DNA of 64,000 nucleotides, taken from NCBI RefSeq assembly GCF_020149915.1, contig NZ_CP083760.1, forward strand, positions 2,108,001 to 2,172,000. Direction: 5' to 3'. How positions within the stretch are numbered: the first letter of the stretch is position 1; each line of letters starts with the position of its first letter. Below are positions 45,573 through 54,040 of this stretch, in pieces. This stretch comes from Candidatus Sulfidibacterium hydrothermale. Its GTDB lineage: Bacteria; Bacteroidota; Bacteroidia; Bacteroidales; F082. The translations under genes were made by a program, and so were the position numbers. A model generated the notes under the pieces. It searched no databases. It was not told where the DNA came from and saw only the letters and a program-made list of their open reading frames with translations.

Positions 45573-46385
45573 TTAATTACGTATCAATTTAAACAATTCC
45601 ATTGGTGTGATTCCAAGCTCGTCAGCAATCACTTTTATCCTTGTATCCGGAGATGCATTAACCCCCTTTGTTTTTAAGATCTTTATGGCTTTCGGCAAGT
45701 CAATATATCCTTCATCCGATAATTCGCGGAGCGTTTTCCGTCCCAACCTCATCGGCATATTTTTATGGGTACCGGCCCGGCTCTTTTCCTGTTTTAAACC
45801 TAAAATATCATATACTTTTTGTGGAGATGTATTATTTCTTTTGGCAATATCCTGCAAACTCTCATTTTCATCTCGGACAGTAATTCCGTTATCCCTAAGT
45901 TTTTCAAGAATTGCATCTTTATCGACCCCATTTCTGTCAATAAAATAACTCAGTGATTTTTCTTCGGCATGCCCAAAAGGAGGTTCTCCGAGAGTCTGTT
46001 TCCAATTTTGTTCTATTCCTGCTTTAACATTTATTACTGTTCCAAACGGAGGAATCATCCAAATTGTTCCTAAGATAAAAATGACATTGATTGCAAGAGC
46101 CAAAAGAAACTGACCGGTAAAAAAAGAAACCTCTTTAAGTTTATTTTTCATATAGTTAACAATGCAGTGCCAGTTAAGAACAGTATGCCATATTCCTGCG
46201 ATTAGCAACAATATTGAAAGGGTGATATGAAGATTTGCCCATTGATGCTTGGTAAGTTCTAAAAAATGCCAGTCGGACCAATATGCATTTTTCCCTTTAG
46301 GAACAAAATAAAGTACAACCCCCGTGATACTTGAAAGGAGAAATGATATTCCCAGGGTTAATGAAACCGTTTTTCTTATTTTCAT
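45573..46385 (-). CDS. DUF4405 membrane protein with two helical C-terminal repeats
   Basis: 270 aa. Residues 1-130 carry four membrane helices with His residues placed as in small di-haem b-type cytochromes (WHFLELTKHQWANLHITLSI, IAGIWHTVLNWHCIV), the DUF4405 pattern. The soluble rest holds two similar ~30-residue units: GITVRDENESLQDIAKRNNTSPQKVYDILG and GVNASPDTRIKVIADELGITPMELFKLI. It overlaps no gene but lies 21 bases downstream of a monohaem cytochrome c, so the two likely form an electron-transfer pair in or at the inner membrane. Electron donor and acceptor are unknown. Confidence 0.8.
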   Translation of the reverse strand: MKIRKTVSLTLGISFLLSSITGVVLYFVPKGKNAYWSDWHFLELTKHQWANLHITLSILLLIAGIWHTVLNWHCIVNYMKNKLKEVSFFTGQFLLALAINVIFILGTIWMIPPFGTVINVKAGIEQNWKQTLGEPPFGHAEEKSLSYFIDRNGVDKDAILEKLRDNGITVRDENESLQDIAKRNNTSPQKVYDILGLKQEKSRAGTHKNMPMRLGRKTLRELSDEGYIDLPKAIKILKTKGVNASPDTRIKVIADELGITPMELFKLIRN

Positions 46386-46406
46386 TTCGATAAATTTACA
46401 GTAATG

Positions 46407-46898
46407 CTAATATTTCCACTTATTTCTTCCCTGGTTATGCCATCCCCCCGTTCTTGGAAATTCAGCATGGTAGATATAATCGGCAATTTTCGTTAACTCT
46501 TCTTTTGGATAAGGAAGCTTGGGCATCACTCCAAACCGGTTTATTGCCCCATACATCAAGGCTTTTTTCCGTTGAGGATCCAAAACAAAATTCACAATTG
46601 CATTCTCAAAAGCTCTTTTCGTTCCATATACCCTAAGGTATCTAAACTTGACATTGTAAAACGGAGGAGCCGACATGGTCCCGTCTTTCTTTATGCCATG
46701 ACAAATATTGCATCGTGTTTCAAATAATTCTTTGCCATCCGGAGTCATATTGCCATCTGGACTCTTGAAGTCAGTTACCTCCCTTTTTTCCGGAATTCTT
46801 TTTTCCGGAAAAACAAAACCGGTAAATAGAAAGCCCATTGTTACAAACAACAAAGAAATCAGGATGAATTTGCTAATCATTTTTAATTTTCTTTTCAT
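46407..46898 (-). CDS. Monohaem cytochrome c
   Basis: 163 aa. N-terminal signal/anchor (ISKFILISLLFVTMGFLFTGFV) then a single haem site RCNICHG (Cys-Asn-Ile-Cys-His) and distal Met in RFGVMPKLPYP, which is the usual class I arrangement. The end FPRTGGWHNQGRNKW is unusual and aromatic. Exported to the periplasm, possibly membrane-anchored. First gene of a two-gene unit with the DUF4405 protein. Confidence 0.9.
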   Translation of the reverse strand: MKRKLKMISKFILISLLFVTMGFLFTGFVFPEKRIPEKREVTDFKSPDGNMTPDGKELFETRCNICHGIKKDGTMSAPPFYNVKFRYLRVYGTKRAFENAIVNFVLDPQRKKALMYGAINRFGVMPKLPYPKEELTKIADYIYHAEFPRTGGWHNQGRNKWKY

Positions 46899-47297
46899 AT
46901 TGCAATTAGTTATATATGTTAATCATCTGACAAAACATTTCTTCAATTTATTCCATTCCCGATTAGCTATTTTATCACAGCTTTTTTTAATCACCATAAT
47001 TATTTGACATTCTGATGCTTATCATTTACGTTATATTTAAATTTTTTATCTTAATTTTTTTGAATCTTTCAAGGATTCGTTTTTTACAACAGGAGTTAAG
47101 CCTTCTTATTCAAAAAAAACAACACTCACCAAGGACATATCCTTTTTAGGATGATAAAAATCCTATAAATATAAACCACTTAGCCAGATAAATATTTTGC
47201 ATCCGGAAAATTTACAGTCGGTTCCCCCTACAAATCAATTCAAATTCAAATGGAGAGGAAAATACTCCCTCTCCATTTAATTTCTGTTATGAAAAAA
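46899..47297. other. Gap of about 400 bases between cytochrome c and alcohol dehydrogenase
   Basis: No gene. Two adjacent small hairpins lie at 47131-47144 (AAGGA/TCCTT) and 47147-47165 (TAGGAT/ATCCTA), upstream of the leftward cytochrome unit. The right end holds the dehydrogenase terminator. Confidence 0.5.
47248..47278 (-). terminator. Terminator-like hairpin after the alcohol dehydrogenase gene
   Basis: 11-bp stem AAATGGAGAGG (47248-47258) / CCTCTCCATTT (47268-47278), 20 bases beyond the leftward stop at 47298; the U-tract is short. Confidence 0.7.
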
Positions 47298-48443
47298 TTA
47301 CATGGCTGCTTTATACAGCTCAATGATGTCTTCTTTTGTAGCAATACGCGGATTTGTCAGTCCACAGGCATCTTTTAGTGCATTATCAGCCAGAGTAGGA
47401 AGATCTTTTTCTTTTACTCCCAGTTCTTTCAATCCGGAAGGAATTCCGACATCTCTTGACAATCTGCCGATACTTTTTATTGCAAGTTCGGCTGCTTCAA
47501 TCACAGAGAGACCGTTTGTATTTTCCCCCATTGCCATGGCGATATCAGCAAAACGTTCGGGACATGCAATCATATTAAAACTTTCAACATGAGGCAAAAG
47601 AATCGCATTACAAACACCGTGTGGTAAATCGTAAAAACCACCCAGTTGATGAGCCATTGCATGTACATTACCAAGACTTGCATTATTAAACGCCATTCCC
47701 GCCATAAATTCAGCATAAGCCATTTTATCCCGGGCTTCCATATTGTTGCCATTTGCCACTGCCGGACGTAAATACTGACTGATAAGCTGAATTGCCTTAA
47801 TTGCTGCAGAATCCGTTACCGGCGTTGCAAGAGTTGAAACATAAGCTTCAATGGCATGCGTAAGTGCATCCATACCGGTTGCTGCAGTTAAGGCAGATGG
47901 CATACTAACCATCAATTCCGGATCATTAATTGAAACTGTTGGCGTCACATGCCAGTCGACAATGGCCATTTTAACATGGCGATCTGTATCCGTAATAATC
48001 GTAAACCGCGTCATCTCACTTGCCGTACCCGCAGTAGTGTTTACAGCAATAAAAGGAGGCATTGTTTTTTTCGACATATCCAGTCCTTCATAATCCTTAA
48101 TTGAACCTCCATTTGTAGCAACAAGGCCGATCCCTTTTGCACAGTCAATAGGACTTCCCCCGCCAATGGCTACAATCAAATCACAATTGTTTTGCTTATA
48201 TAAAGCAACACCATCATGAACATTTTTTACGGTAGGGTTTGGGAGAACGGCATCATACAAAATGGTACGAATGTCTTCTTTTTCAAGTAACCTGATTATT
48301 TTGTCTGCAATACCTAATTTTATCAAAGGAGCATCAGTTACAACCAAAGCTTTGCTGCCCCCAATAATTTTGGCTTGTTTGGCTACTTCTAAAGCAGCAC
48401 CAGCCCCCATTAAATTTACTGTTGGAATGAAATATCCGTACAT
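47298..48443 (-). CDS. Iron-containing alcohol dehydrogenase (type III)
   Basis: 381 aa from ATG 48441-48443 (MYGYFIPTVNLMGAGAALEVAKQ); an open frame to 48554 is unsupported. NAD(P)-linked oxidation or reduction of alcohols such as ethanol, 1,3-propanediol or butanol. Dinucleotide site AIGGGSPIDCAKGIG, TTAGTASEMTRF, and metal ligands in MDALTHAIEAYVS and HAMAHQLGGFYDLPHGVCNAILLPHV. Upstream lie a Rex-like DNA-binding protein and a sigma-54 activator, which fits a redox-controlled fermentative role. A hairpin at 48460-48486 sits in its 5' leader. Confidence 0.95.
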   Translation of the reverse strand: MYGYFIPTVNLMGAGAALEVAKQAKIIGGSKALVVTDAPLIKLGIADKIIRLLEKEDIRTILYDAVLPNPTVKNVHDGVALYKQNNCDLIVAIGGGSPIDCAKGIGLVATNGGSIKDYEGLDMSKKTMPPFIAVNTTAGTASEMTRFTIITDTDRHVKMAIVDWHVTPTVSINDPELMVSMPSALTAATGMDALTHAIEAYVSTLATPVTDSAAIKAIQLISQYLRPAVANGNNMEARDKMAYAEFMAGMAFNNASLGNVHAMAHQLGGFYDLPHGVCNAILLPHVESFNMIACPERFADIAMAMGENTNGLSVIEAAELAIKSIGRLSRDVGIPSGLKELGVKEKDLPTLADNALKDACGLTNPRIATKEDIIELYKAAM

Positions 48444-48459
48444 AATTTTTAATTTTAAT

Positions 48460-48486
48460 GGCAGAAAACAAAACATATTTTCTGCC
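48460..48486 (-). promoter_or_regulatory. Hairpin in the leader of the alcohol dehydrogenase
   Basis: GGCAGAAAA (48460-48468) and TTTTCTGCC (48478-48486), 9-bp perfect arms with a 9-base loop, in the 97-base spacer between the Rex-like gene and the dehydrogenase start. Could be an attenuator, processing site or operator. Confidence 0.5.
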
Positions 48487-48540
48487 GGGTTAAACAAATA
48501 TTTATTTTGATTTGAATAAATTGTAGACTCTAAAAGCTTT

Positions 48541-48840
48541 TTAGGCATAAACAAAGCAGCTATTCTCCGGCAAGAAATACTTCAGGCAATTGTTTGTATA
48601 CCTAAAACTGCAAAGAATATTCTGCAACTTCTTCAAAAGGAAATAAACACGATGTTTTTCGGGTAACCGATCGGCGTTACAGATACAACACAAATCATTT
48701 TTCACCTCCGGCACCGGAATTTTAAGACTTTTTGCGATCTGTTTATCAGAAATTGTCTCGATATGCTTTCTGTTTAAAATATTCTCAAAAAATGCATAAT
48801 ACATTTCCATTTTCTCTACGGTGATGGTTCTGGTTTCCAT
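48541..48840 (-). CDS. Rex-like winged-helix DNA-binding domain, standalone
   Basis: 99 aa. Residues ~5-72 (TITVEKMEMYYAFFENILNR, ISDKQIAKSLKIPVPEVKNDLCCI, FLLKKLQNIL) follow the N-terminal domain of the redox repressor Rex: a LPxYYRxL-like first helix, an ISSxELAExLGV-type helix-turn-helix and the VRxDL turn, here VKNDL. The C-terminal Rossmann NADH-sensing half (~130 residues) is missing; instead the protein ends after ~25 further residues with Cys at 51, 53, 76, 84 and 94, which could sense redox directly. Strong RBS (AGGAGG, ~48849) and a candidate sigma-54 promoter precede it. Placed just upstream of an alcohol dehydrogenase, a classic Rex target. Family assignment is by eye. Confidence 0.6.
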   Translation of the reverse strand: METRTITVEKMEMYYAFFENILNRKHIETISDKQIAKSLKIPVPEVKNDLCCICNADRLPEKHRVYFLLKKLQNILCSFRYTNNCLKYFLPENSCFVYA

Positions 48841-48886
48841 GATCCCCTCCTTTTTTTAAAGTTATACAAACATTCACCGTAGAGAT

Positions 48887-48902
48887 TTCAATCGCTATGC
48901 CA
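48887..48902 (-). promoter_or_regulatory. Candidate sigma-54 (-24/-12) promoter
   Basis: Minus strand TGGCATAGCGATTGAA fits TGGCAC-N5-TTGCA with correct GG-N10-G spacing; the -12 C is A. It would start transcription about 35 bases before the Rex-like gene. Confidence 0.55.
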
Positions 48903-48961
48903 CCATTCATAACCAAATGATTTTTAACACAATGAAAGCAAACCCAATAAAAAAGTGTACT

Positions 48962-48986
48962 AAAAAAGGACAGGCCCATCCTTTTT
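48962..48986 (-). terminator. Terminator of the sigma-54 activator gene
   Basis: AAAAAGGA (48963-48970) / TCCTTTTT (48979-48986), 8-base loop; minus-strand U-run. About 60 bases beyond the activator stop. Confidence 0.7.
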
Positions 48987-48989
48987 ATC

Positions 48990-49004
48990 GTCCTGTATCA
49001 GGAC
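48990..49004. promoter_or_regulatory. Inverted repeat, possible activator binding site
   Basis: GTCCTG-TAT-CAGGAC, perfect 6-base arms, about 90-115 bases upstream of the candidate -24/-12 promoter, the distance at which sigma-54 activators usually bind. The hairpin could also be part of the adjacent terminator. Confidence 0.45.
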
Positions 49005-49043
49005 AGTGTTCGTTTTTGAGACAGTAAAACGAATAAATCAAAT

Positions 49044-50981
49044 TTACTTTTCGTTAATGTTAATATTGTAGCGTTTTATTTTTTGATAAAGCGTATTTCT
49101 GCCAATCCCCAATATTTTTGCAGCCTGAGTCATGTTTATTTTTGTTGCTTTAATGGTTCTCTCGATCAATTGTTTTTCCATATCCTGAAGCGACTGAAGA
49201 ACGAAATCACTTTCGGGATCAACATTATCTGCCGAAGAAGTCTCATCGGGTATTTGGTTTTGGATATGAACCGGTCTGTTCATAATGGTAACTTTTTCAA
49301 TATAATTTTCAAGTTCCCGTATGTTTCCAGGCCAGTCGTAAGAAATAATTTCTTTTAGCAGGGTTTGGCTAAGCCTTACCATCGGTTTATTTAGTTTATT
49401 TGCTTTTGTTTCCAGAAAATAATGTGCCAGAAGCGGGATATCTTCTTTCCGTTCTCTTAAAGCCGGTAATTTTATATTTACCACATTAATACGATAATAC
49501 AAATCCAGACGAAAACGGTTTTGTTTTATTTCCTCTTCCAGGTTTTTATTTGTTGCTGCGATTATCCGGACATCAACCGAAACAACATTACTCCCCCCAA
49601 CCCGGCAAAACTGGCCTTCTTGTATCGCTCTTAATAGTTTGATTTGCATCTCCATCGGCATATCGCCAATTTCATCAAGAAATAAAGTGCCTCCATTTGC
49701 CATTTCGAATTTACCAATACGTCCGCCTTTAACCGCACCGGTAAAGGCTCCTTCTTCATATCCAAACAGTTCACTTTCAATCAAAGAGGGTGAAATAGCG
49801 CCGCAGTTGATCGCCACAAAACAACCGTGTTTTCGTTCACTTGCATTATGAATCGCCTGAGCAAAAACTTCCTTTCCCGTGCCGCTTTCACCGGTTATTA
49901 ATATGGAAGCCGGGCTATGTGCTACTGTACGTGCATACTCTATTATCTTTTTCATTTTATCACTTACACAAAAAATATCATCAAATTGATGAGTAGCTAC
50001 CATGCCCACATATTTATTGGCCAGGCCCAAAAAACGTTTGAACGGCCGGAAAGAAAGCTGATATCCGATAATCTCATTTTCTTGCGAATGAATAAGATAC
50101 GCATTGAACAGAAAATTCTCATGCAAGCCGGGAATGTTAAAACTGTGTTCTTCATCAATAAAATCCCTTTTTAATTGCAACATCTTTCTGACTTTGGGCC
50201 ATGTCGGAAAAATATCATTGATGGAAGTATTAATAAGAAGGCTCCGTTTGATATTTATAATCCGGCAACCGGTGTTATTGGCCCAAATAATCTTGTCCTC
50301 TTTATCTATGGCAAAAAGTCCAAAAGACAATTGATTCATCATAGCAAAAGCATAGTACTGCGCATCATACAATTGTTTTTGGACCAATTTATTCTCGATT
50401 CTATTTTCAATTACTTTGGCCGTTGATATTACCCAACCTAAAGTATGAATTTGCCTGTTCGATTTTTTCCCGGCTAAACACAATACGCCCAAAATATTTC
50501 CCTTGGCATCGTGTATAGGTGCAGCAGCACACGTCCACGCATAAAATATTTTCAAAGCATGTTGGTTCCCTGTTACCTGAACAGGTTTGTTTTCCAAAAT
50601 TGCACGTCCTATTGCATTGATTCCTACATCCTTTTCATTAAAGGAAGTCCCCAAAGACAGATTTAATTTTTCAGCCTTTTTCAGCACGTCTTCTTCCCCC
50701 GTCACATCTAAAATAATACCGTCTTTGTCTGACAAGATTGCGATGAAACCTGTTTTATTTAATAATTCCGTTAAATGGCTTAAACAGGGCTTCGCAATCT
50801 CAATAAAAGCAAGGTTATCATTCAGTAGTTTTTTTGAACGTTCCTTGTCAAAAATAACAGCCGGTTTGGCACTGATCCTGTTAAAACCGGGCTGGTCGTT
50901 TTCATCGGAAAAGTTAATCATCACTTCTCCATCTTTAATATCCGTATTTCCCTGCCGTATGTCGTTATTCATTTTCAGCAA
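49044..50981 (-). CDS. Sigma-54-dependent transcriptional activator (AcoR-like)
   Basis: 645 aa. N-terminal sensory half: GAF-like domain (~60-205: FIAILSDKDGIILDVTGEEDVL, VQVTGNQHALKIFYAWTCAAAPIHDAKGNILGVLCLAG) and PAS-like domain (~215-330). AAA+ core (~340-575) with GESGTGKE, YEEGAFTGAVKGG (sigma-54 contact loop), GGTLFLDEIGD and DWPGNIRELENY; Fis-type HTH at the end (MTQAAKILGIGRNTLYQKIKRY). There is no receiver domain, so a small molecule is probably sensed by the GAF domain, as in AcoR, which controls acetoin/alcohol catabolism. The adjacent dehydrogenase unit is the natural target. Confidence 0.92.
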   Translation of the reverse strand: MLKMNNDIRQGNTDIKDGEVMINFSDENDQPGFNRISAKPAVIFDKERSKKLLNDNLAFIEIAKPCLSHLTELLNKTGFIAILSDKDGIILDVTGEEDVLKKAEKLNLSLGTSFNEKDVGINAIGRAILENKPVQVTGNQHALKIFYAWTCAAAPIHDAKGNILGVLCLAGKKSNRQIHTLGWVISTAKVIENRIENKLVQKQLYDAQYYAFAMMNQLSFGLFAIDKEDKIIWANNTGCRIINIKRSLLINTSINDIFPTWPKVRKMLQLKRDFIDEEHSFNIPGLHENFLFNAYLIHSQENEIIGYQLSFRPFKRFLGLANKYVGMVATHQFDDIFCVSDKMKKIIEYARTVAHSPASILITGESGTGKEVFAQAIHNASERKHGCFVAINCGAISPSLIESELFGYEEGAFTGAVKGGRIGKFEMANGGTLFLDEIGDMPMEMQIKLLRAIQEGQFCRVGGSNVVSVDVRIIAATNKNLEEEIKQNRFRLDLYYRINVVNIKLPALRERKEDIPLLAHYFLETKANKLNKPMVRLSQTLLKEIISYDWPGNIRELENYIEKVTIMNRPVHIQNQIPDETSSADNVDPESDFVLQSLQDMEKQLIERTIKATKINMTQAAKILGIGRNTLYQKIKRYNININEK

Positions 50982-51017
50982 TTTTTTCGAGTCATAACCT
51001 GAATCTCATTTCTTCAA

Positions 51018-51025
51018 CAAAGATA
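51018..51025 (-). promoter_or_regulatory. Candidate -7 box for the sigma-54 activator gene
   Basis: Minus strand TATCTTTG, exact TAnnTTTG match, 37 bases before the activator start. Confidence 0.45.
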
Positions 51026-51127
51026 ATAGTTATTGTTAATTAAATAACAAGTGTCGCAAAACAATAAATACGGACAGCAGTTGCGTTTAAAAGGTAAGGT
51101 CAGGAGCATCAAAACCATGTTAGCTTA

Positions 51128-51157
51128 TTGTTCACATTCAATAGTTTCTTATATTTG
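51128..51157 (+). promoter_or_regulatory. Promoter of recQ
   Basis: TTG (51128-51130), 19 bases, then TATATTTG (51150-51157): a full match to the Bacteroidota TTG-N19-TAnnTTTG promoter, 53 bases before the recQ GTG. Confidence 0.7.
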
Positions 51158-51209
51158 CTAAAAGCACCGGATAAAAGGCAATAACATCAGGTTACTGCAG
51201 CAAAATCAG

Positions 51210-53153
51210 GTGATAAAAAATACGATTTTGAGCAAAGAAGCCCGGGAAATATTGACCAAATATTGGGGATACAGTCATTTCAGGCCCATGCAGGAAGAAA
51301 TTATCGATTCCGTATTGGCTGGGAAAGATACTTTTGGCCTTTTGCCCACCGGTGGAGGCAAGTCGTTGACTTTTCAGATTCCCGGACTGATGCGTCCCGG
51401 ATGCTGTTTGGTCATCACGCCGCTGGTTGCCCTGATGAAAGACCAAACCGACCGGTTACGAAAAATGAACATCCCGGCAAAAGCCCTCTACACCGGATTA
51501 TACTACACCGAAATTGAATCCATCTATTCGCAGGCTATCCACCAACAGCTAAAGTTTCTGTATGTTTCGCCGGAACGCCTGCTTAATGCAGCTTTTCAAC
51601 AACTTCTTGTAAAAATCAACATCAACCTGATTGCCGTTGATGAGGCGCATTGTATTTCGCAATGGGGATACAATTTCCGGCCACCCTATCTTCGCATTGC
51701 AGAAATCAGAAAATATTTTCCGGATGTCCCGGTGCTGGCCCTCAGTGCAACTGCCACACCGCGGGTTGTAACCGACATCATGGAAAAATTGCATTTTAAA
51801 CAGCCTAACCTTTTCCGGAGCAGCTACAAACGGAACAATCTGGCTTACCTCGTTTACCGCGAAAATGACAAAACCAGCCGGATGATCCGGCTTTTACAAA
51901 ATGCTAAGGGAACTGCCATTGTTTACGTCCGCAACCGGAGGAAAGCACGTGAATTGGCTGATATCCTTATAAAAAACAAAATATCGGCAACCTATTATCA
52001 TGCAGGGCTGGACAATACAAAACGCAACCAACGGCAACATGCCTGGATGCTGGGACAAATCAGAGTAATGGTGGCCACCAATGCTTTTGGTATGGGAATC
52101 GACAAACCGGATGTACGGCAAGTAATTCACTATCACCTTCCGGATTGCCTGGAGGCTTATTTCCAGGAAGCAGGACGTGCCGGACGCGACGGGAAACCAG
52201 CCGTAGCCTCACTCCTTTTCAATAACCAGGACATTGGTCACGCCAAAAAACAACTTACGGAATCATTTCCTGAAATTCCGGTTATCCGGAAAATTTACAA
52301 TGCCCTGGGAAACTATTTCCAGCTTCCGGAAGGTTCCGGAAAAGACACCGGATTTCGCTTCCGCATCACCGATTTTACCCAACAATACGGTTTTGGGCTT
52401 TTAAGCACCTATAGCGCCATTAAATTACTGGAAAAAGAAGGATATCTCTCGTATGACGAATCGGGAGGACGGTTTTCCCGGCTAAAAATCTTAACCGATA
52501 ACCGCGAGCTATACCGTTTCATTGTCGAAAACCCAAAATACGAACGGCTTTTAAAAGAACTGCTTCGATCGTACGGCGGGCTGTTTACCGATTATGTTAC
52601 CATTTATGAGAAACAGTTGGCCAAAAGAACAGACCTTCCGGTAGAAAAAGTGATTGCCGGTTTATCTCACCTCAGTAAATTAAAAATTGTGAGCTATTAT
52701 CCGGTACAAACCGATCCGCAAATTTTCTACAATATCGAACGGTTACCCGTTGAAAACATCAACTTCTCTCCGGAGAATTACCGGAACTTAAAAATAGCCG
52801 CTTTACAACGTCTAGATGCGCTCATTGATTTTGTCAACAACGACAAAGAATGCCGGAGCATTCAGCTCTTACGCTATTTTGGCGAAGAAAACAGTAACCG
52901 GTGCGGTATTTGCGACGTTTGCCTATCGATGAACGAAACCGGTCTTTCCAACATTGAATTTGAAAAGATTAAGGAAAATATCCGTAACCTATTGCTATCA
53001 GGCCCCAAGCATTTGTATGAAATTGTTCCTTTAGCCGGAAATTATGACGAAGAAAAGATTCTTTCGGTTATTCAGTGGCTTCTCGACAACCGTTCTATCC
53101 TGCGTCGTCCGGATGAAAAACTACAGCTTTCTGACGAATTGCAGCTGGAATAA
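51210..53153 (+). CDS. recQ: RecQ-family ATP-dependent DNA helicase
   Basis: 647 aa, GTG start at 51210 (a TTG six codons in, before SKEAREILTKYWGY, is possible). 3'-5' helicase for recombination and fork repair. Motif 0 YSHFRPMQEEII, Walker A LLPTGGGKS, DEAH in VDEAHCISQWGYNFRPPY, motif VLALSATATP, AFGMGIDKPDVRQVIHY and QEAGRAGRDG. A zinc-binding four-Cys set (CRSIQLLRYFGEE...RCGICDVC) and winged helix follow. No clear HRDC domain at the end, as in the shorter Bacteroidota RecQ paralogues. Confidence 0.93.
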   Translation: MIKNTILSKEAREILTKYWGYSHFRPMQEEIIDSVLAGKDTFGLLPTGGGKSLTFQIPGLMRPGCCLVITPLVALMKDQTDRLRKMNIPAKALYTGLYYTEIESIYSQAIHQQLKFLYVSPERLLNAAFQQLLVKININLIAVDEAHCISQWGYNFRPPYLRIAEIRKYFPDVPVLALSATATPRVVTDIMEKLHFKQPNLFRSSYKRNNLAYLVYRENDKTSRMIRLLQNAKGTAIVYVRNRRKARELADILIKNKISATYYHAGLDNTKRNQRQHAWMLGQIRVMVATNAFGMGIDKPDVRQVIHYHLPDCLEAYFQEAGRAGRDGKPAVASLLFNNQDIGHAKKQLTESFPEIPVIRKIYNALGNYFQLPEGSGKDTGFRFRITDFTQQYGFGLLSTYSAIKLLEKEGYLSYDESGGRFSRLKILTDNRELYRFIVENPKYERLLKELLRSYGGLFTDYVTIYEKQLAKRTDLPVEKVIAGLSHLSKLKIVSYYPVQTDPQIFYNIERLPVENINFSPENYRNLKIAALQRLDALIDFVNNDKECRSIQLLRYFGEENSNRCGICDVCLSMNETGLSNIEFEKIKENIRNLLLSGPKHLYEIVPLAGNYDEEKILSVIQWLLDNRSILRRPDEKLQLSDELQLE

Positions 53154-53312
53154 TCCCCGGTTTATTCAGCTTTAACCACAAAATATTTACAATAAACTCG
53201 TTTTTGTTCTTTTTTCTCCTTATTTTTACGTTAAATTTCTGATCATGCTGATAAATAGCCATCACGCGTTATAAAACCAAACGAACCCGGATTCATTTTA
53301 AAATTCAAAATC

Positions 53313-54029
53313 ATGAAAAAACTTGCCATTATCTTTTTGCTGTTTACCCTGCTGTCACCAGCTTTTGGGCAAACCGGAGAACAAACTTTTGACCTTTCGG
53401 CCGGAGCCATGTTTCCATTGAAAGACCTGTCCGACAGCAACCTGGCAGATAGTTCTTCCGGCGCATCAGCCGTAGGATATCATATTCAAGTCAGTTACAG
53501 TTATCAGTTTTCTGATTTTTTTGGTGTAGGAGTCGATGTAGAATTTAACGACGCCAAATACAGCATGTCTAAAGTAGCTGATTATTACAGACAACTATTA
53601 GATGATGCCCAACACGAGATTTCCAGTCCGTTGGGATGGAGCATTGGCGGAATCTACTTTCGGTACTACATTCAAATTCCTTTGAGCAGCAGTATTTTTA
53701 CCGAAGTTTCCCCGTTAATCGGCGGCATGGGAACCTATTCACCGGAGTACACGATCAACAGCACCAGTTTTATTCCTCCGGGGCCCAATCCTACCTATAC
53801 TTATTATCGGCAACGCGGCAAAGCTTTTTCTTTTGCTTACGGCCTGGAAGCCAAATTCATTTTAAAAACCAATCATCATGGGGTTTTCCTTTCGGTACGG
53901 GCTCTTCGTTCAAAACCCACTTTTGACAACATATCAGGCGTTGGATACGATGGGAAACCCTATTTGCAAAAGATCACCATGGATATCATGTATCTTACGG
54001 CATCCGCCGGATACAGCTATTATTTTTAA
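53313..54029 (+). CDS. Outer-membrane beta-barrel protein
   Basis: 238 aa. Signal peptide MKKLAIIFLLFTLLSPAFGQ, then TFDLSAGAMFPLKDLSD and repeated amphipathic strands (VGYHIQVSYSYQFSDFFGVGVDVEFN, FSFAYGLEAKFIL, GVFLSVRALRSKP), ending in an aromatic last strand SAGYSYYF, typical of 8-strand OmpA/OmpW-like barrels in Bacteroidota. Function not known. Lies 11 bases before the glycosylase gene. Confidence 0.8.
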   Translation: MKKLAIIFLLFTLLSPAFGQTGEQTFDLSAGAMFPLKDLSDSNLADSSSGASAVGYHIQVSYSYQFSDFFGVGVDVEFNDAKYSMSKVADYYRQLLDDAQHEISSPLGWSIGGIYFRYYIQIPLSSSIFTEVSPLIGGMGTYSPEYTINSTSFIPPGPNPTYTYYRQRGKAFSFAYGLEAKFILKTNHHGVFLSVRALRSKPTFDNISGVGYDGKPYLQKITMDIMYLTASAGYSYYF

Positions 54030-54040
54030 TGTTTTGAATA

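Noticed and set aside
48444-48554. Upstream extension of the alcohol dehydrogenase frame
   Set aside because: Overlaps the end of the Rex-like gene and the leader hairpin; the family start aligns at 48443.
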